A DNA stretch of 64,000 nucleotides from DASUPK01 sp963831605 (GTDB lineage: Bacteria; Actinomycetota; Thermoleophilia; Solirubrobacterales; 70-9): positions 186,001 to 250,000 of the forward strand of contig CAWHQR010000008.1 of assembly GCA_963831605.1 (NCBI GenBank). Reading direction: 5' to 3'. The notes below the pieces were generated by a model that was not told where the DNA came from, searched no databases, and was given only the letters and a program-made list of their open reading frames with translations. Shown one piece after another: positions 61,184 through 64,000 of this stretch; the first letter of the stretch is position 1; each line of letters opens with the position of its first letter. The position numbers and the translations under genes were made by a program.

Positions 61184-63879
61184 GACCCGCGGTGTCGCTC
61201 GCCATCGCGGGCCTCCGGCGCCGCCCGACCAGGAGCGCGCTTCGCGGAGTGGTGGTGACGCTCGCCGTGGCGCTGCTCGCCGGGATGATCCTCTTCATAG
61301 GGAACTCGCTCCGGTCCGCGTCGACGGCTGCGCTTCGTGAAGTGCCGCTGGACCTGCAGGCTCCGGTCACCTCGTTCGCGAAGGACCGGCAGGTCGCGAC
61401 GGCGGCGGCCAACCAGCCCGGGGTCGCCTACGCCGCGGCAGCGGCGACCGCGCCGTTCGCCTCCTCCTCGCACAGCGGAGGCGGCCTCTCGAGCCAGACG
61501 GCGCAGGGTGCGATTCTGGCCGTGCCGCGCGGATTATTCCTCGCACGTCCACACCTTCCGGCTGCTGCGGGGCGCTCTGCGGCCGGGCGCGATCGTGCTC
61601 GACCAGCAGATGGCGGCCACGCTCCAGGCGAAGGTCGGCGACACCGTCAGGCTGAGGCCCCGTCCTCGCGCTCCTCTGCAGAGCTACCCCGTCTCAGGCG
61701 TCGCGCTGATCACCTCGCCGGACGTCCTCTTCCAGCCGCTCAATCCGCTTCTCGGTCCCGCTCCCGCACAGCCTCCGGAAAACGCCGTGATCATGCTCTC
61801 CGGCACGTTCGCGAACACGATCGCGAAGCAATTGCCGACGATCGCGACAGGCGCCTCAGGGGCGAGCGCTCAACCCGGTGCGCAGGCGGGCACGCAATGG
61901 CAGGTGCAGGCGCAGCTCGACCACGGCCCGCTGGCCGCGGGCAGCCCGTCAAGCGCGCTGAAGCGCGCCACCTCGACGGTCAACCGGCTGCAGGCCGACC
62001 TCCCCGGTCAGGTCCAGTTCGTCAACAACATCTCCGACTCGCTCAACAGCGCGGCGGGGGACGCTCTCTACGCCCAGACCCTCTTCCTGCTTCTCGCCGT
62101 GCCCGGGGCCCTGATCGCCCTTGGAGTGGCCTACCTGGCGGCCTCGGCACGAGCGAGAGCGACAGGCGGGACCTGGCGCTGCTCCGCGCTCGCGGCGCCC
62201 GGCCCCGTGACCTCTTTCTGGTCGCGATCGTGGAGAGCGTGTTGATCGGGTTGGCGGCGGGGATCGCCGGGTCCGCGCTCGGCTTCGCAGCGGTCCAGCT
62301 GTTGGTCAGCGGCGGCGCCCAGCTGACCTTCTGGCGGGGGTTCGCCACCGTGCTTGCGGCGATCGGCCTGGCGATCGTCGGCGCAGCGGCGGCCCGGCTC
62401 GCAAGCACACGAGAGGCCCTCGCGAGTGAGGTCGCCGAGGGCCGGCGGGCACCCGAAGCCCACCGGAGTCCCGCCTGGCGGCGCTACTACCTGGATCTCG
62501 TCTCGCTCGCGCTCAGTGGCCTGATCTACTGGCTCACGATCAGGACCGGCTTCTCCGCGGTGATCAGCCCGGACTCGAATCCGACGCTGTCTCTTTCGGT
62601 CTACATGTTCTTCGGACCGGCGTTGCTCTGGATCGGGGCGACGCTGCTCCTCGTCCGGTTGCGCGGGCGGTTCATGAGCGTGCTCGCTCGGCGCATGGGA
62701 GGCCGGACCGGGGGCCTTGGCGCCCTCGTCGTCTCGAGCCTGGGGCGCAGGGCCGCGGCGGTCAACCGCGGCCTGGTCGTGGTCGGCCTGCTGCTCGCCT
62801 TCGCGGTCAGCCTCGGCATCTTCACGGCCACCTACAACCAGCAGGCGAAGGTCGACGCCCAGCTCACCCTGGGCGCCGACGTGACGGTAACCGCGGCCCC
62901 CGGGGCGGCTGGGTCCACGGCTCTGCCGGCGAAAGTCGCCGCGGTTCCCGGCGTGACCGGGACCACGCCCGTCAATCACTCATACGCGTATGTCGGGCCG
63001 GACCTGCAGGACACCTTCGGTATCGACCCGGCCCACTTTCGCGATGCGACGAGCCTTCGGGACTCCTATTTCCTCGGAGGGAGCGCGGACCAGATGATGA
63101 GCCGGCTGGCCTCGACCCCCGACGGGATCCTGGTCTCGCTGGAGACGATCAACGACTACTCGCTCCACACCGGTGACCTGCTGCGACTCCGCGTGCTCGA
63201 TCGGAGCACCGGCCGGTTCCGGGTGGCGCCCTTCCACGTGATCGGGACCGTTCAGGAGTTCCCATCCGCGCCGCGGGACTCGTTCATGGTCACCAACCTC
63301 AACTACCTGGACCGGATCACCCACTCGGGCCCGAATGTGGTCTTCGCCAAGACCAGCGGCGGCCCGTCGGCCGTGGCCTCGCGGGTTGCGGCCGCCGCAG
63401 CGCCGTTCGGAGCCGAGGTCAAGAACATCGACCAGCAGACCGCGCAGACGGTGAGCTCCATCACCACCGTCGACCTTGCCGGGATCAGCCATCTCGAGGA
63501 GGTCTTCGCGATCGTGCTGGTGGCCGCGGCGATGGGAATCTTCGTGCTCGGTGCCGTCGCCGAGCGCCGTCACGAGTTCGCGACGATGACCGCGATCGGG
63601 GCATCGCTCCGGCAGGTGGGAGCGTTCGTCTGGAGTGAGGTGGGGATGGTGCTCGTCGCGGCCACGGTGCTCGCGGCCGCCCTTGGCTGGCTGCTCGCCC
63701 GGATGCTGGTCGCGATGCTCACCCACGTCTTTGATCCGCCCCCCGACCATCTGGCCATCCCGTGGGGCTTCCTTGCCCTGCTCTACGCAGTCGCGCTGCT
63801 GGCCGGTGTGGCCGGATCGACCATCGCGCGCGGCGCGATCTCTCGGCTGCCGCTTGGCCGAATCCTGCGTGAGCGCTGA
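61180..63879 (+). CDS. FtsX-like ABC permease with two compensating frame switches
   Basis: This is a large permease of the FtsX/MacB superfamily. The N-terminal helix (GVVVTLAVALLAGMILFIGN) and the part after 62160 (RRDLALLRARGARPRDLFLV, IVESVLIGLAAGIAGSALGF; RRHEFATMTAIGASLRQVGA) are in the annotated frame. Between about 61530 and 62148 the true sequence lies in the next frame (YSSHVHTFRLLRGALRPGAI, DQQMAATLQAKVGDTVRL, LFLLLAVPGALIALGVAYLA). One extra base near 61530 and one missing base near 62148 would explain it. High GC keeps the wrong frame open, so no stop warns of it. The protein would be about 899 residues. Confidence 0.85.
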   Translation: MRPAVSLAIAGLRRRPTRSALRGVVVTLAVALLAGMILFIGNSLRSASTAALREVPLDLQAPVTSFAKDRQVATAAANQPGVAYAAAAATAPFASSSHSGGGLSSQTAQGAILAVPRGLFLARPHLPAAAGRSAAGRDRARPADGGHAPGEGRRHRQAEAPSSRSSAELPRLRRRADHLAGRPLPAAQSASRSRSRTASGKRRDHALRHVREHDREAIADDRDRRLRGERSTRCAGGHAMAGAGAARPRPAGRGQPVKRAEARHLDGQPAAGRPPRSGPVRQQHLRLAQQRGGGRSLRPDPLPASRRARGPDRPWSGLPGGLGTSESDRRDLALLRARGARPRDLFLVAIVESVLIGLAAGIAGSALGFAAVQLLVSGGAQLTFWRGFATVLAAIGLAIVGAAAARLASTREALASEVAEGRRAPEAHRSPAWRRYYLDLVSLALSGLIYWLTIRTGFSAVISPDSNPTLSLSVYMFFGPALLWIGATLLLVRLRGRFMSVLARRMGGRTGGLGALVVSSLGRRAAAVNRGLVVVGLLLAFAVSLGIFTATYNQQAKVDAQLTLGADVTVTAAPGAAGSTALPAKVAAVPGVTGTTPVNHSYAYVGPDLQDTFGIDPAHFRDATSLRDSYFLGGSADQMMSRLASTPDGILVSLETINDYSLHTGDLLRLRVLDRSTGRFRVAPFHVIGTVQEFPSAPRDSFMVTNLNYLDRITHSGPNVVFAKTSGGPSAVASRVAAAAAPFGAEVKNIDQQTAQTVSSITTVDLAGISHLEEVFAIVLVAAAMGIFVLGAVAERRHEFATMTAIGASLRQVGAFVWSEVGMVLVAATVLAAALGWLLARMLVAMLTHVFDPPPDHLAIPWGFLALLYAVALLAGVAGSTIARGAISRLPLGRILRER

Positions 63880-63904
63880 ACACGACCGAAGGGATACTTG
63901 ACCA

Positions 63905-64000
63905 ATGCTGCCTCGCGTACTTGTGATCGAAGACGATGGCGACCTGCGTCGCCTGCTCCGTCGTGGGCTGGAGGAGGAGGGCTTCGACGTCGTCCAGGCC
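63905..64000 (+). CDS. Response regulator, N-terminal part (cut by window end)
   Basis: The first 32 residues match the start of a two-component receiver domain: LPRVLVIEDDGDLRRLLRRG, then LEEEGFDVVQA, with the acidic pair after the first strand (EDD). The phosphorylated Asp and output domain lie beyond the window. It follows the permease gene by 25 bases, so it may control or be co-expressed with the ABC export operon. Confidence 0.85.
   Translation, partial: MLPRVLVIEDDGDLRRLLRRGLEEEGFDVVQA

Overview
The window is high-GC bacterial chromosome with dense, mostly co-directional genes, many four-base start/stop overlaps and frequent GTG/TTG starts. Gene content points to the phylum Actinomycetota, most likely class Thermoleophilia (Solirubrobacterales-like): secreted proteins with Lys/Cys-rich tails, choice-of-anchor L proteins, ftsEX-ctp-RNase-smpB-ssrA synteny and GC-rich codon use. 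This placement is inference from gene content, not from a marker-gene tree. I found no rRNA, tRNA, CRISPR array, insertion sequence or prophage.

Layout. 1-2.9 kb: the end of the ATP synthase operon (atpG, atpD, atpC). 2.9-10.4 kb: an M20 peptidase, a LytR-CpsA-Psr wall-polymer transferase, UDP-glucose dehydrogenase, a nucleotidyltransferase fused to a phosphoglucose/phosphomannose isomerase, and a thiolase. 10.4-18.6 kb: a cyclic-nucleotide-domain flavoprotein, an MprF-like aminoacyl-phosphatidylglycerol synthase with an odd C-terminal extension followed by two secreted esterases and two membrane proteins, then a small XRE repressor/membrane-protein pair behind a perfect 28-bp palindrome. 18.6-26 kb: arfB, ahcY, a secreted sugar dehydrogenase, a Tat-type intradiol dioxygenase, a second nucleotidyltransferase, comF and a lipase. 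26-32 kb: hpf, secA, a cupin, a methyltransferase and prfB with the classical +1 frameshift. 32-37 kb: an ECF sigma/ogt pair, nadC, two tandem SnoaL-like genes, an Fpg-type glycosylase and nadA. 37-43.3 kb: a secreted trypsin, a three-gene mau-like redox cluster, a lipoprotein and a choice-of-anchor L protein. 43.4-47.1 kb: a split transketolase, two divergent DUF2294 genes and a STAS protein. 47.8-56.1 kb: ftsE, ftsX, ctp, RNase R-type nuclease, smpB, a membrane/coiled-coil/HhH protein and tmRNA. 56.2-64 kb: a hydrolase, an MFS exporter, a PsbP-like lipoprotein, two ABC ATPases with one permease, and the start of a response regulator.

Themes. (1) Envelope building and remodelling dominates: wall polymer transfer, sugar nucleotides, lipid aminoacylation, secretion, FtsEX and several secreted hydrolases. 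(2) Ribosome rescue and translation quality control is concentrated here: arfB, RF2, HPF, RNase R, SmpB and tmRNA. (3) The most novel-looking item is the cluster at 38275-41196, which contains MauE-, MauA- and CcdA-like parts plus a probable beta-propeller but no second tryptophan for a TTQ cofactor.

Caution on sequence quality. Several genes have reading frames that switch within a conserved region (transketolase near 43820, the HhH protein near 53345, a lipoprotein near 59093 and 59204, a permease near 61530 and 62148). Four others have no ordinary start codon where homology or motifs demand one (21972, 24357, 50791, 57021). Some of these may be assembly or sequencing errors; others may be real biology, and they are reported separately.
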